A DNA stretch of 50,897 nucleotides from an uncultured Porphyromonadaceae bacterium (GTDB lineage: Bacteria; Bacteroidota; Bacteroidia; Bacteroidales; Muribaculaceae): assembly GCA_900548875.1 (NCBI GenBank), contig URMA01000012.1:1-50897 (forward strand). The letters run 5' to 3'. Below are positions 15,488-24,074 of the stretch, piece by piece. Below the pieces are notes generated by a model, which was not told the origin of the DNA, did no database searches, and saw only the letters and a list, made by a program, of their open reading frames with translations. The position numbers and the translations under genes were made by a program. Within the stretch, counting starts at the first letter, position 1; the number at the start of each line of letters is the position of its first letter.

Positions 15488-18400
15488 TTATTTGGTTTGT
15501 TGGTTTGTTAGAATGCTGTTTAAAATCGGCATCAGGGCTTTCGTGTAATAGTGGAAGCCCATGTCGGTGAAGTGGATTCCGTCAGACGTGCCGTCGCCGT
15601 CTTCGGGCAAAAGTTGTTTGCTCTCAATATAGTAGAGATTTTTCATCCCCGATTCTTTCAGTTTGTTGTAAATGCGTCGGATAGCCTCATTTTTTGCGTT
15701 GATTTCGGCTGCAGTCCTTTTGTCCAAAACGGCATGGGCAAACTGCGGGTCCTCGATGAAAATCAAGGGTATGTCGGGGTGGGCTTTCCGGAGGATGTCA
15801 ACAAACTTCTCCGTTTTGTTTTGAATTTCGTCGACAGTTGCATTCGGCACGAAGTCGAGGACATAGGCCAACGCATCGGTATCTGCCATCATTTCGGCTA
15901 TTTCATAGTCGATGTGGGCATTGGCACTGAATCCCAGATTTATCACTTCTCTGTCTAACAATCGTTGCAATTGGTTGGAGGCGGCCATACCGGGACGTGA
16001 TGCCGTAGCACCGTGTGCTATGCTGCTACCGTAAATGACCAACGGTTTTTCTGTCTGGGGACTGTCGATTGTCGGCATTTCTATGACGCAGTCGCTTGCA
16101 ATGCCGATTTCTAGCGATTTGATTCCGTCGTAAAGAGGCAGGTGCAGCATATACTCCCGCATTTCTTTCTCCATATTGTCGATAACAAGCCATTCCTCTG
16201 TTTCGTTCGTTTCGTTCATGGGACGCCCGCAGCCGATATACCGCCATTTGCCGTCGATGAGCGTGTAAAGGTCCAGTCCGCGTGTAGCAAGATCGGCCAT
16301 GTGTGTCATTGAGTTTCCGAACAGGTTGGTCCAGCGCAGTCCGATTTTGGGCGAATCCGAACGGAAACGGACAGAAATGCCGGCAGAGTGTTGCCCGAGT
16401 TTCCAAAGTGCCTCCCGTGTGTTGTTTTTTCGGAAATTGGGCACTCGTGAAAATGTTGGCAATGAATCGTTATAGATTTTACCGAGAATCTTGAAATCGG
16501 CGGCATTGTAGTATGTCAATTGTTCCGCTTTTTCCTTTTCTATATCCAGCGTGTTGACAGGAGCAACCGGTGCCAAAATATTGCCGGTTTTCCAGCTGCG
16601 GGATTTGGAAATGTGGAACGGTAAAGACAGTATCTCTTTTTCGGCCGATGCTCCAAGAATTGCCGAATAGTCGCCTTTGTCGGTTTTCCATTGTGAATTC
16701 TGTTCGTCGAACGACGCCAGGTCGTAGTCGGAAAACGACAGGCTTACCGATTCGCTTTCTCCAGGTTGGAGGAGACCGGTTTTAGCAAACGCTTTTAGTT
16801 CAGCCGTCGGCTTGGGATAATTGCCAGCCGGTGCCTTGACATAAACCTGCACCACTTCCTTTCCGGCGGTTTTACCTGTGTTTTTTACCGTTACTGACAG
16901 TTGCCAGCCGTCGCCTTTACGAACAATTTTCGGTGATGAATACTCAAATGTTGTATAGCTCAATCCATATCCGAAAGGATAGACCACTTCTTTTCCGACT
17001 GTCGAGAAGTATCGGTAGCCTACCCAAATATCTTCTTCGTAGTTTGTATAGTCGAAATTCTTTCCTGCCGTTTGTCCGACGTACGGATAATTTTTAGAAG
17101 AAGGAATGTCGTAGTAGGAACGGGGAAAAGTCATAGGCAGCCGTCCTGACGGATTAACCTTACCCGTAAGGATGTCGGCGATTGCATCGCCGCACTCCTG
17201 TCCCGGAAACCATGCCATAAGGATGGCGTCCGGCAGATCTTTCCAGGTCGCCGTTTCCATCATACCGCAAACGTTCATTACTACTATCATCTTTTTATCT
17301 TGCCTACGGCAGGCTTTCGCCACCTGCTTCAACAAGTACTGTTCGGCCGGTGTGAGGTTGAAATCGTTGGCAAGGGTTCTGTCAGAAGTCTCACCGGAAC
17401 CTCTTCCCAACACCACGATGGCAAGACCGCTTTTTTTGATTCCCTGTTCTATCATTTCCGGATTATTGGAGAAATCCATTTCAGGAAGAACAGTACGGTG
17501 GTACGACAGTTTCTGCCAATCCGGACTGTCGGGGAATTTGTCGAGTATTTCATCTTGGAACGCAGCGTATTTTGTGTAGACATCCTTCAGTCGTGCACTT
17601 AAGGAGAATCCGGCTTTTTCCAATCCGTCGGCAATATCTGTTACATACGCTTTGTTCACGTTGGAAGACCCGGTGCCTCCTGCTATCGATTTATAGGCTG
17701 TTGCACCGAATAATGCTATCGACGTGCTGTTTTTTAAAGGGAGCGTTGAATTTTCATTTTTCAATAGAACCATGCTTTCCGTTGCTATGTCGTGGGAAAT
17801 GCCGGCATTCCGTCGCAAATCGGGCATGGAGGCAGTCCAATCGTTGGCTGTGACAGATTTGGCAACGACTTTCAGAACATCCTTAACGCAGGCGTTAAGT
17901 GTGCTTTCCGAAACTTCTCCGTTTCTGACGGCTTCCATGATTTCCTGGACAATTTCTCCCTCCCCCGGCATCATCAATGCGCATCTGGCATTCAGCAGAT
18001 TGGGGGTAGGGCGGCGTACAGTCCAGTCAGTCAGCACCAGTCCGTCGAATTTCCATTCGTCTCGCAGAAGGCTGATCATCAATTCTTTGTTGGTTTGTGT
18101 GAAATCGCCGGCTATTTTATTGTATGAACCCATTACTGTCCATGGCTTGGCTTCCTTGACGCATATTTCAAATGCTTTCAGATAAATTTCCCGCAGAGCA
18201 CGTTGTGTCATGCGTGCGTCGTTGTATTTTTTTCCAGTCTGCTGGTTGTTGGCAACGAAGTGTTTCAGGCTTGTCCCAATGCCCTTGCTTTGAATTCCCT
18301 GTATGATGGAGGCCGCCATTTTACCGGTAAGTATCGGGTCCTCCGAATAATATTCAAAGTTCCGGCCGCATAAAGGATTTCGCATGATGTTGATGCCCGG

Positions 18401-18916
18401 AGTCAGAATAATGTCGACTCCATAGCATTTTGCCTCTTCTCCCATTGCTTTCCCTTGCAGAAGTGCCGTCTCTTTGTTCCATGTTGCTGCCAAAGCTGTT
18501 GTTGACGGGAAGCAAGTGCAATAGGTGTCAGCGTCGGAATGTCCGCTTTTTCCGGCGTCGTCATTCGTTTCAGTCAGAACAGGTATGCCGGCTTCATTGT
18601 ACACTATTTTGACAGGTGATGCAACCGGATTGATTCGGATTCCTACCGGACCGTCTGCAAGGTTTATCGACGGTATGCCCAGACTGCTGATGGCATAGGT
18701 CCATCCAGCAGCCCCTTCCACTTTATGGCTGGGAGCGTCGGTGTAGCCTGTTGTTCCGACAAGCATCCTGGCTTTTTGTTCCAGCGTCATTTTTGAGATG
18801 ACTTTGTCGATATCTTTTTCAGATATAATGTCAGCGGCAGATAAAGATAGAATGCTTGTTGCTGCAAGCAGTGTCAGTATCAGCGCCTGTCGTATGCCGT
18901 TATGTCGTTTTTTCAT
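15488..18916 (-). CDS. GH3 beta-glycosidase fused to a GxDLY/SGNH hydrolase
   Basis: 1142 residues with a signal peptide (1-27). GH3 N-domain: KHFVANNQQ near 219 and the nucleophile Asp in LTDW (D297). GH3 C-domain: GRGSGETSDR and the FPGQECG region. Then a fibronectin-III-like domain (~690-760), a GxDLY beta-sandwich (motif GLDLYTLIDGKW, ~880), and a C-terminal SGNH/GDSL esterase (~956-1142) with GSSIAHG near its start and the DGIH Asp-His pair near 1112-1115. The likely role is exo-hydrolysis of beta-linked gluco- or xylo-configured sugars coupled to removal of ester (acyl) groups. The GH3 part is BglX-like; the N-acetylglucosaminidase signature KHFPGHG is absent. It overlaps the NAGPA gene by ATGA. 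Confidence 0.93.
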   Translation of the reverse strand: MKKRHNGIRQALILTLLAATSILSLSAADIISEKDIDKVISKMTLEQKARMLVGTTGYTDAPSHKVEGAAGWTYAISSLGIPSINLADGPVGIRINPVASPVKIVYNEAGIPVLTETNDDAGKSGHSDADTYCTCFPSTTALAATWNKETALLQGKAMGEEAKCYGVDIILTPGINIMRNPLCGRNFEYYSEDPILTGKMAASIIQGIQSKGIGTSLKHFVANNQQTGKKYNDARMTQRALREIYLKAFEICVKEAKPWTVMGSYNKIAGDFTQTNKELMISLLRDEWKFDGLVLTDWTVRRPTPNLLNARCALMMPGEGEIVQEIMEAVRNGEVSESTLNACVKDVLKVVAKSVTANDWTASMPDLRRNAGISHDIATESMVLLKNENSTLPLKNSTSIALFGATAYKSIAGGTGSSNVNKAYVTDIADGLEKAGFSLSARLKDVYTKYAAFQDEILDKFPDSPDWQKLSYHRTVLPEMDFSNNPEMIEQGIKKSGLAIVVLGRGSGETSDRTLANDFNLTPAEQYLLKQVAKACRRQDKKMIVVMNVCGMMETATWKDLPDAILMAWFPGQECGDAIADILTGKVNPSGRLPMTFPRSYYDIPSSKNYPYVGQTAGKNFDYTNYEEDIWVGYRYFSTVGKEVVYPFGYGLSYTTFEYSSPKIVRKGDGWQLSVTVKNTGKTAGKEVVQVYVKAPAGNYPKPTAELKAFAKTGLLQPGESESVSLSFSDYDLASFDEQNSQWKTDKGDYSAILGASAEKEILSLPFHISKSRSWKTGNILAPVAPVNTLDIEKEKAEQLTYYNAADFKILGKIYNDSLPTFSRVPNFRKNNTREALWKLGQHSAGISVRFRSDSPKIGLRWTNLFGNSMTHMADLATRGLDLYTLIDGKWRYIGCGRPMNETNETEEWLVIDNMEKEMREYMLHLPLYDGIKSLEIGIASDCVIEMPTIDSPQTEKPLVIYGSSIAHGATASRPGMAASNQLQRLLDREVINLGFSANAHIDYEIAEMMADTDALAYVLDFVPNATVDEIQNKTEKFVDILRKAHPDIPLIFIEDPQFAHAVLDKRTAAEINAKNEAIRRIYNKLKESGMKNLYYIESKQLLPEDGDGTSDGIHFTDMGFHYYTKALMPILNSILTNQQTK

Positions 18917-20601
18917 TCTATAATGATTGGAAATGTGTTGATTCCGTTGTTGTCTTTGACAGAAATGATATATGTTCCTGTTTGTAAATTTTGTGTATTG
19001 ATTTTAATTGTTCCGTCGGTGTCCTGGAACTTTTCGCTTCGATATAGTTTGCCGTCATATCCGAAAATATTGATGGCAACATTGCCCGACAAGGAGGTAA
19101 GATGAATGTCGTTGCCTTTTCTTACCGGATTCGGATAGCAGCGTGACGGTTGTATGTCTGTGTCTTTTATGCCACCGGGATTGCCGACCGTGACTGCTAT
19201 CGTTGCACTCAGACCATTATAGGTGGCTGTCAGTGCATAACATCCCGGAGTTTTGGCGACAAATGTTTTCCCGTCGTCCGTATTCAATTGGATACCGCTC
19301 AGGTTGGTGTCTATCAATACACCATATTGGTTGTATCCGTAAATGACAGGCGTATAGGATTCGCCGATGTCCATTTTCTTGGTGTAGTCCTTGAATCGGA
19401 TTATAGCGATTTGTGAATCTTCCGGAGTGTCGGTGCTCAAATATAGTCCGTCTGTCACTTGGCGTTCTTTTCCGTCAGAAGGGACATTGATTACTCCAAG
19501 TTTGTCGACATATAGTTCCGACGAGCCGCCGCCGTCGAAATTCAAGGCTTCGGTGCATCCTGTGCATTTCATCATGCCGGCCAGCACTTTCGAGATGGGG
19601 CCTACAGAAATAGATGAGCGACCGTCGGCAACCAGCATGACAAGTTTCGTCATATCATCATTGAAACCGACCGCTGTCCGGGGTTGTGCCGTTGATAAAT
19701 GGTCGAGGACCTTGTCCGTATCCAATACTTTGCCGTTGGAAAGGATTGGAGGACAGCCGCCCAATGCCTGTGTCACTTTGCCACCGGTAATTCCGTCGAA
19801 CCTTACCGCGCACTTAACTTTTATTTCATCGTTGGCCGACAGCTTTTTCAGAAATGTAGCCGCCTTTCCTTTCCCAGAAAGGACATAGCCGTTTTCAGGA
19901 ATAGATGTCGTCCTTCCTGTAGTTGCGGGCGCTTGAACTTTCATTGTCACTGTTGTTCCCGGTATGAGTGCGTTGTCAGCGTTGATGGGATACACAATAA
20001 GTTCAGCAGCTTCTGTGTCCGTGGCGGTTTTGTTTCCAAATCGGTGGGTATAGACTACAAGCTCGTCAAGATTGCCGCTGCGGTTGAATTTCCGGCTATT
20101 CATGTTTTCTCCAGAGGGAAGTGTTACATTAACCGACAACTCTCCGCTTCCAATCATCGGCAACCGGTTTTCGTTCATTCCGAACAAATACCATCCCGAA
20201 CTTTGTTCGCTGCCATATATTTCTCTGTCAATGACTGTGATTCCATACGGTGACGACTGTGAAAAAAAGTCGGCATTGATTCCGGCGAAATAGTTGCGGC
20301 TTTCCGTGTCATGGCTCTCCATTGCTTCTGATATGGTGCTGATCCCTACCAGACGGTCAGTATGCTTGATTCCTCTGACATCAACATTCTTGTTTGTTAA
20401 ATCAGTGGCTGTGTAGAATATTCTGAATTTGACCGGGCCTTCCAGTTTCAGGGATGTAAGGGTGGTGCCCGGTCCGATGTAGGCATGGAAAAGAGTGTCA
20501 ACCTTGTAGTCTTTTCCGTTGAGTGTCCATGTCGCAGAGCCTGTCGCTGTCAGGGGCAGCAGGAACAGTATGGCCGTTATGAAAAATGAAAGTTGTTTCA
20601 T
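18913..20601 (-). CDS. NAGPA-type phosphodiester glycosidase with T9SS sorting domain
   Basis: 562 residues with a signal peptide (1-22). The central region (about 95-375) matches the phosphodiester glycosidase family (NAGPA, the 'uncovering enzyme'): FAGINADFF, the GGCPPIL and PRTAVGF blocks, and NFDGGGSSELYV. A bacterial Ig-like domain follows (~400-470). The last ~80 residues are a T9SS type A sorting domain (SRCYPNPVRKGN ... LQTGTYIISV). It is predicted to be surface-exposed or released by the type IX system and to cut sugar-1-phosphodiester bonds, classically GlcNAc-alpha-1-P. It overlaps the GH3-SGNH gene by 4 bp. Confidence 0.92.
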   Translation of the reverse strand: MKQLSFFITAILFLLPLTATGSATWTLNGKDYKVDTLFHAYIGPGTTLTSLKLEGPVKFRIFYTATDLTNKNVDVRGIKHTDRLVGISTISEAMESHDTESRNYFAGINADFFSQSSPYGITVIDREIYGSEQSSGWYLFGMNENRLPMIGSGELSVNVTLPSGENMNSRKFNRSGNLDELVVYTHRFGNKTATDTEAAELIVYPINADNALIPGTTVTMKVQAPATTGRTTSIPENGYVLSGKGKAATFLKKLSANDEIKVKCAVRFDGITGGKVTQALGGCPPILSNGKVLDTDKVLDHLSTAQPRTAVGFNDDMTKLVMLVADGRSSISVGPISKVLAGMMKCTGCTEALNFDGGGSSELYVDKLGVINVPSDGKERQVTDGLYLSTDTPEDSQIAIIRFKDYTKKMDIGESYTPVIYGYNQYGVLIDTNLSGIQLNTDDGKTFVAKTPGCYALTATYNGLSATIAVTVGNPGGIKDTDIQPSRCYPNPVRKGNDIHLTSLSGNVAINIFGYDGKLYRSEKFQDTDGTIKINTQNLQTGTYIISVKDNNGINTFPIIIE

Positions 20602-20617
20602 GTTGGAAAAGAAAACA

Positions 20618-20644
20618 GGAGACGCCTTTGATAAAGACGTCTCC
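20618..20644 (-). terminator. Hairpin between the T9SS protein and NAGPA genes (terminator or attenuator)
   Basis: GGAGACG (20618-20624) pairs with CGTCTCC (20638-20644), and the interior CTTT/AAAG extends the stem. On the minus strand a T-rich tract (TGTTTTCTTTT) follows. It sits after the TAA at 20661 and 17 bp before the NAGPA start, so it probably lowers expression of the distal part of the operon. Confidence 0.7.
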
Positions 20645-20660
20645 TTGAGTTCAGGTCATG

Positions 20661-20903
20661 TTATTTTACAAGAACTTTAGAAACGTTGCCGTCAACTTTT
20701 ACGATATACAGTCCTGCGGCACATTCTATTTCTTTCTGTCCTTTGCTGATTAACGTACCGGCAACATTGTAGACTTCAATATTGTCAGCTTCGCCTTCGA
20801 TACGGATAGCGCCTTGTCCGGCAACGACTTTTGCCTTTGCTTCAGCAACGCCTTCTACACTCGAACCGTTGTTTTTGAACGTATATTTAGCAATCCAGCC
20901 TTC
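20661..20903 (-). pseudogene. Severed T9SS C-terminal sorting domain (continuation after an in-frame TGA)
   Basis: Directly after the TGA at 20906-20904, the same frame stays open for 80 codons to the TAA at 20663-20661. It encodes a good T9SS-type C-terminal domain: EGWIAKYTFKNNGSS, then a beta-rich segment, IEVYNVAGTLISKGQ, and a final LYIVKVDGNVSKVLVK. No start codon or independent promoter is visible, so the fragment belongs to the upstream gene. One substitution, for example TGG to TGA, or a sequencing error would explain the break. Confidence 0.88.
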
Positions 20904-21974
20904 TCATGCATTTTCTGCTGGGAAATATTGGTAAATAGCTACTTCATTTTCAGAAACAGGAACGGCAGTGATCCAGTTGGCGCCGGCAGTGGTGGCAACG
21001 ATACCTGCTTCGTGGTCTTTAGAAGCCCAAATGGCAACTTTTTCCTGGTCGCTGGCTCTTACAATGGCAAAGCTTGATTCGCGTTCTTTATCTACAGTCT
21101 TGTATTGAATCATCGCAATAACGAATTTCTCTCCACCCATTTCAAACAGTGTATTGCCGACAACGTGGCAACTGTAAGCCGGGTCGTATGACCATACACT
21201 TTGAGCTGTCGTATAGTCATTCTTGTTGGCTGCTGCAAGGTTGCCTTCGTCGTTAGTGCTGATTTCTACACCTTTCAAACCGATATAGCGGCTGTCGAAG
21301 CAGTATTCACCGTTAAATCTGAAAGCAACTGTTTGTGTAAGGCTACTGATTTCTGAACCTGAAGTCTGGAATGATTCAACCGGGTTTACGAAGCAGTTCT
21401 GGTCCATAAGTACGGCTTGTGAATTGTCGTCGTCCTGAGCACCGTTTTTGATTGGAAGTATGTTCAGGTATTTTCTTCTGTTTACAATCCAGCAAGCTTC
21501 GCCACCTTCATCGCTCATGATGTTACCTTCGATATGTCCGAAATAGTCACAACGCATGTCGCTTGCAAGTGAAGCCGGAGGCGGACAAACCAGGTAGAGT
21601 TCGATGTCGGTAGCAGGAGCTGCACCGTTAGGATAGATACGTACCGGACGTGTTGTGCCGGATTCTTTACCGAAATCAAATTCCGTTACGTTTGTCACAA
21701 GAATGTTGCCGGCATCGTCGGCGCAGATTCCCGTACTTTTGTCTGTAGAGGGAAGTGTTCCAATCATTCCGGTTTGGTCCCAGATTTCAATTTGTCCGTT
21801 AACGCGGTTTTGAATGTAGAACTTTCCGTTTGCATAGCATCCCTGACGGGCATCAGCACCTTTTGCAGTAGTGTTGGTCTTCCAGTCACGAGTCAAGGAA
21901 TAGTCACCTTGGGCCGTAGCTACATTTGCAATTCCTATTGACAATGCAAATGCAAAGAGTAATGTCTTTTTCAT
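20904..21974 (-). CDS. Secreted PUL protein, truncated before its T9SS domain
   Basis: 356 residues up to the in-frame TGA, with signal peptide MKKTLLFAFALSIGIANVATA. The mature region has repeated patterns such as NGKFYIQNRVNGQIEIWDQ and GICADDAGNILVTNV that suggest a beta-propeller of NHL/SMP-like blades. It may bind sugars or act as a surface scaffold. Without the 80 residues after the stop, the protein lacks its sorting domain and would be expected to remain periplasmic. It lies 54 bp after the DUF6259 gene in the PUL operon and 302 bp before the NAGPA gene. Confidence 0.85.
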   Translation of the reverse strand: MKKTLLFAFALSIGIANVATAQGDYSLTRDWKTNTTAKGADARQGCYANGKFYIQNRVNGQIEIWDQTGMIGTLPSTDKSTGICADDAGNILVTNVTEFDFGKESGTTRPVRIYPNGAAPATDIELYLVCPPPASLASDMRCDYFGHIEGNIMSDEGGEACWIVNRRKYLNILPIKNGAQDDDNSQAVLMDQNCFVNPVESFQTSGSEISSLTQTVAFRFNGEYCFDSRYIGLKGVEISTNDEGNLAAANKNDYTTAQSVWSYDPAYSCHVVGNTLFEMGGEKFVIAMIQYKTVDKERESSFAIVRASDQEKVAIWASKDHEAGIVATTAGANWITAVPVSENEVAIYQYFPAENA

Positions 21975-22028
21975 TTTGTAAAAATTTAAGTTAGAAAAAT
22001 AGTTATAGTTAACAATATAAGTGATTGT

Positions 22029-24074
22029 TTATAAATCAAATCGTTTCCCGGATATTGGAGGTAGTGTGACGGAAGTGCCGTCGGGCAGCGTTACGGTATG
22101 CTGTTTGCTGTCGCTGTTGACAACATACAGAACCTTCTTTCCGTCAGGTTTCTGCCATTCGGCTCCTTTCACCATATAGTCCTTTCCGAAAGTAGGAATG
22201 TCGGCAATCGGATTGTCGCCTTGGGGGATAAATTCTCTCAAATAGCGTCCGCCGATGAATACGTCATGCTGCTTTTTGCGCAACTCTGTCAGGTTGCGGA
22301 GAAACTGTGCCTCATATTCGGATTTCTCGTTTACCCAGAGCAATCGGGGATCTACCCAGCCCAGTTGAGAACCGTAGAGAAAACATTGCATGTTCTGATA
22401 GCGAAATTCTCCTTGCGTTACATCTGTATAAGGCGTGTAAGTGTAGGCGCATGTCAGAACTCGGTCGGAGTAGATCAGCGGATATAGCGGAATGATTTTA
22501 CAGTCAGGACTGTGGGGTGTGTTTACTGTGAGAAGAATGTCAAAACATGGAATGTAGCATTCCGCATTTTCTTCCGAGAAAACGACGTTGTTCTTTTTCA
22601 GATGAGACTCACGCAGCTCGTATATCATGTCGCGATAGGAATGGTACCAGAATTCGCCGCCCCCGGCCGGATGATCATGGTTGGGAGCATAGCAGGGATA
22701 GGGAGCCGCTGCCGCAATCTGGTCAATATAAAGGCCGTCGGTGTGCAGCTCGTTTTGAATCCTGTCGGCAAGATTCCAGATGATGTTTTTCCATATCGGC
22801 GACGACGGGCACGTTACCGTGTTCGGGACAATGGAGGTAGGGTACACTTCCGTGTAGAGAGTTCCGTCGGAACGTCGGCAGGAAGCATCTTTTCCGTTTT
22901 TGCTGATATAGCTTTCCGTTGCCGGATCCCAGAGGCGGCCGTTGATGTAAGGCATAACCTGACAATTCCTACTGCGGACTTGGCGTATTATCGGTTCAAA
23001 TTCCGGCTGTGCAGGAAAATAGTCGGGATAGTGGGAATCGTAGGCATGGTTGTGCCAGAAATACCAATGGAAGCAGATGTTGTCGCCAAAATAGTCGATG
23101 GCTTTATTGACAGCCGTTACGGTTGTGTCACCCAGATATTTGGCACGCATCCATAAATCTTTTTCCACCATCCATTCGGGAATGTTACGTTCCTTAAGCG
23201 TCTTGCTTCCCCACTCAGTGGACAGGGCAAACGGGCGATACCATTTCAATGCAGCCTTACTCCATCCTTCGGGATGAAGGCCGGTAACAGTGGTCCAAGG
23301 CACAGTAAAGTGATGCGTTTCAGCGTCGGTCCATCCATAAGATGCGACAACTTCAGTCTTGAACTTGACATTGCCGGACTCTTCTCTCATCCGCATCAGT
23401 TTTCCGCAGGCGTTATAGTCTTCCGGGGAATAGTAGAATGCGCCTTTGTCCCAGTTGAGCATCACCATTTGCATGGAAGCGCTCCAGGAAGGGTAGTTCG
23501 CTTCGTAGTTGCCCGATTCTTTCAGTTCATACAAATTTCCCCAACCTCCCGGCATTATGACTTCTCCTTTTCCCGGGGCTGCAATTGCCAGGTTAGGAAA
23601 GCTGAAATTGGTTATTGTCCAGTTTTGAGGCACTTCGGCTGAAAGATTCCATTCGAGCAGGTCCGCTGAATCGCCCAACGAGACACGCATTACAACCGGA
23701 TAGGGTTGTCCGTCATATTTCAGTCGGGTATCCCATTGGAATACCAAAGTCTTTGACGTGTCGTTTGATTCCTCACGACAACCTTTGTAAATGGCATAGC
23801 GGGGTTCAATTTCAGGTGTCTCTCCTTGGGCTCCCTTATAGGTGAGAGTCCAGGGGGATGTGTTGACACCTTGCTTGACCAATTCAACCCTATTGGAAAC
23901 TTTTAATGAAAGGATATCAAAGTTTTTCCCTTTTGGAAAAGTGATTGAAATCTTTTCGTTGGAGAGGCAAATTGTCGAATCTGTCTGGCTGATGCTGGTC
24001 TTGGCTGTGCCGTCAATTGGGAAAAAGACGGCAGCCGACAACAGTGACATTCCTATGAATAAATTATTCCGCAT
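22029..24074 (-). CDS. DUF6259-type secreted protein, candidate alpha-glycosidase-like hydrolase
   Basis: 681 residues with a signal peptide (1-24). The N-terminal ~270 residues are a beta-sandwich of the GH-associated kind. The centre looks like a TIM barrel: WYFWHNHAYDSHYPDYFP, VMPYINGRLWDP, the strand DGLYIDQIAA (candidate catalytic Asp) and VVFSEENAECYIP (candidate Glu). The C-terminal ~70 residues form a small beta domain (VLYVVNSDSKQHTVTLPDGT). This matches my recollection of DUF6259, related to alpha-galactosidase-type clans. The substrate is unproven. It overlaps the SusD gene end by 11 bp. Confidence 0.8.
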   Translation of the reverse strand: MRNNLFIGMSLLSAAVFFPIDGTAKTSISQTDSTICLSNEKISITFPKGKNFDILSLKVSNRVELVKQGVNTSPWTLTYKGAQGETPEIEPRYAIYKGCREESNDTSKTLVFQWDTRLKYDGQPYPVVMRVSLGDSADLLEWNLSAEVPQNWTITNFSFPNLAIAAPGKGEVIMPGGWGNLYELKESGNYEANYPSWSASMQMVMLNWDKGAFYYSPEDYNACGKLMRMREESGNVKFKTEVVASYGWTDAETHHFTVPWTTVTGLHPEGWSKAALKWYRPFALSTEWGSKTLKERNIPEWMVEKDLWMRAKYLGDTTVTAVNKAIDYFGDNICFHWYFWHNHAYDSHYPDYFPAQPEFEPIIRQVRSRNCQVMPYINGRLWDPATESYISKNGKDASCRRSDGTLYTEVYPTSIVPNTVTCPSSPIWKNIIWNLADRIQNELHTDGLYIDQIAAAAPYPCYAPNHDHPAGGGEFWYHSYRDMIYELRESHLKKNNVVFSEENAECYIPCFDILLTVNTPHSPDCKIIPLYPLIYSDRVLTCAYTYTPYTDVTQGEFRYQNMQCFLYGSQLGWVDPRLLWVNEKSEYEAQFLRNLTELRKKQHDVFIGGRYLREFIPQGDNPIADIPTFGKDYMVKGAEWQKPDGKKVLYVVNSDSKQHTVTLPDGTSVTLPPISGKRFDL

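Noticed and set aside
20904..20906. TGA recoding (as Trp, Gly or Sec) as the explanation of the broken T9SS protein
   Set aside because: Other genes in the window end in TGA, for example the kinase-side MoxR operon overlaps and the NAGPA/GH3 overlap. No selenocysteine element was recognised, so a nonsense mutation or read error is simpler.
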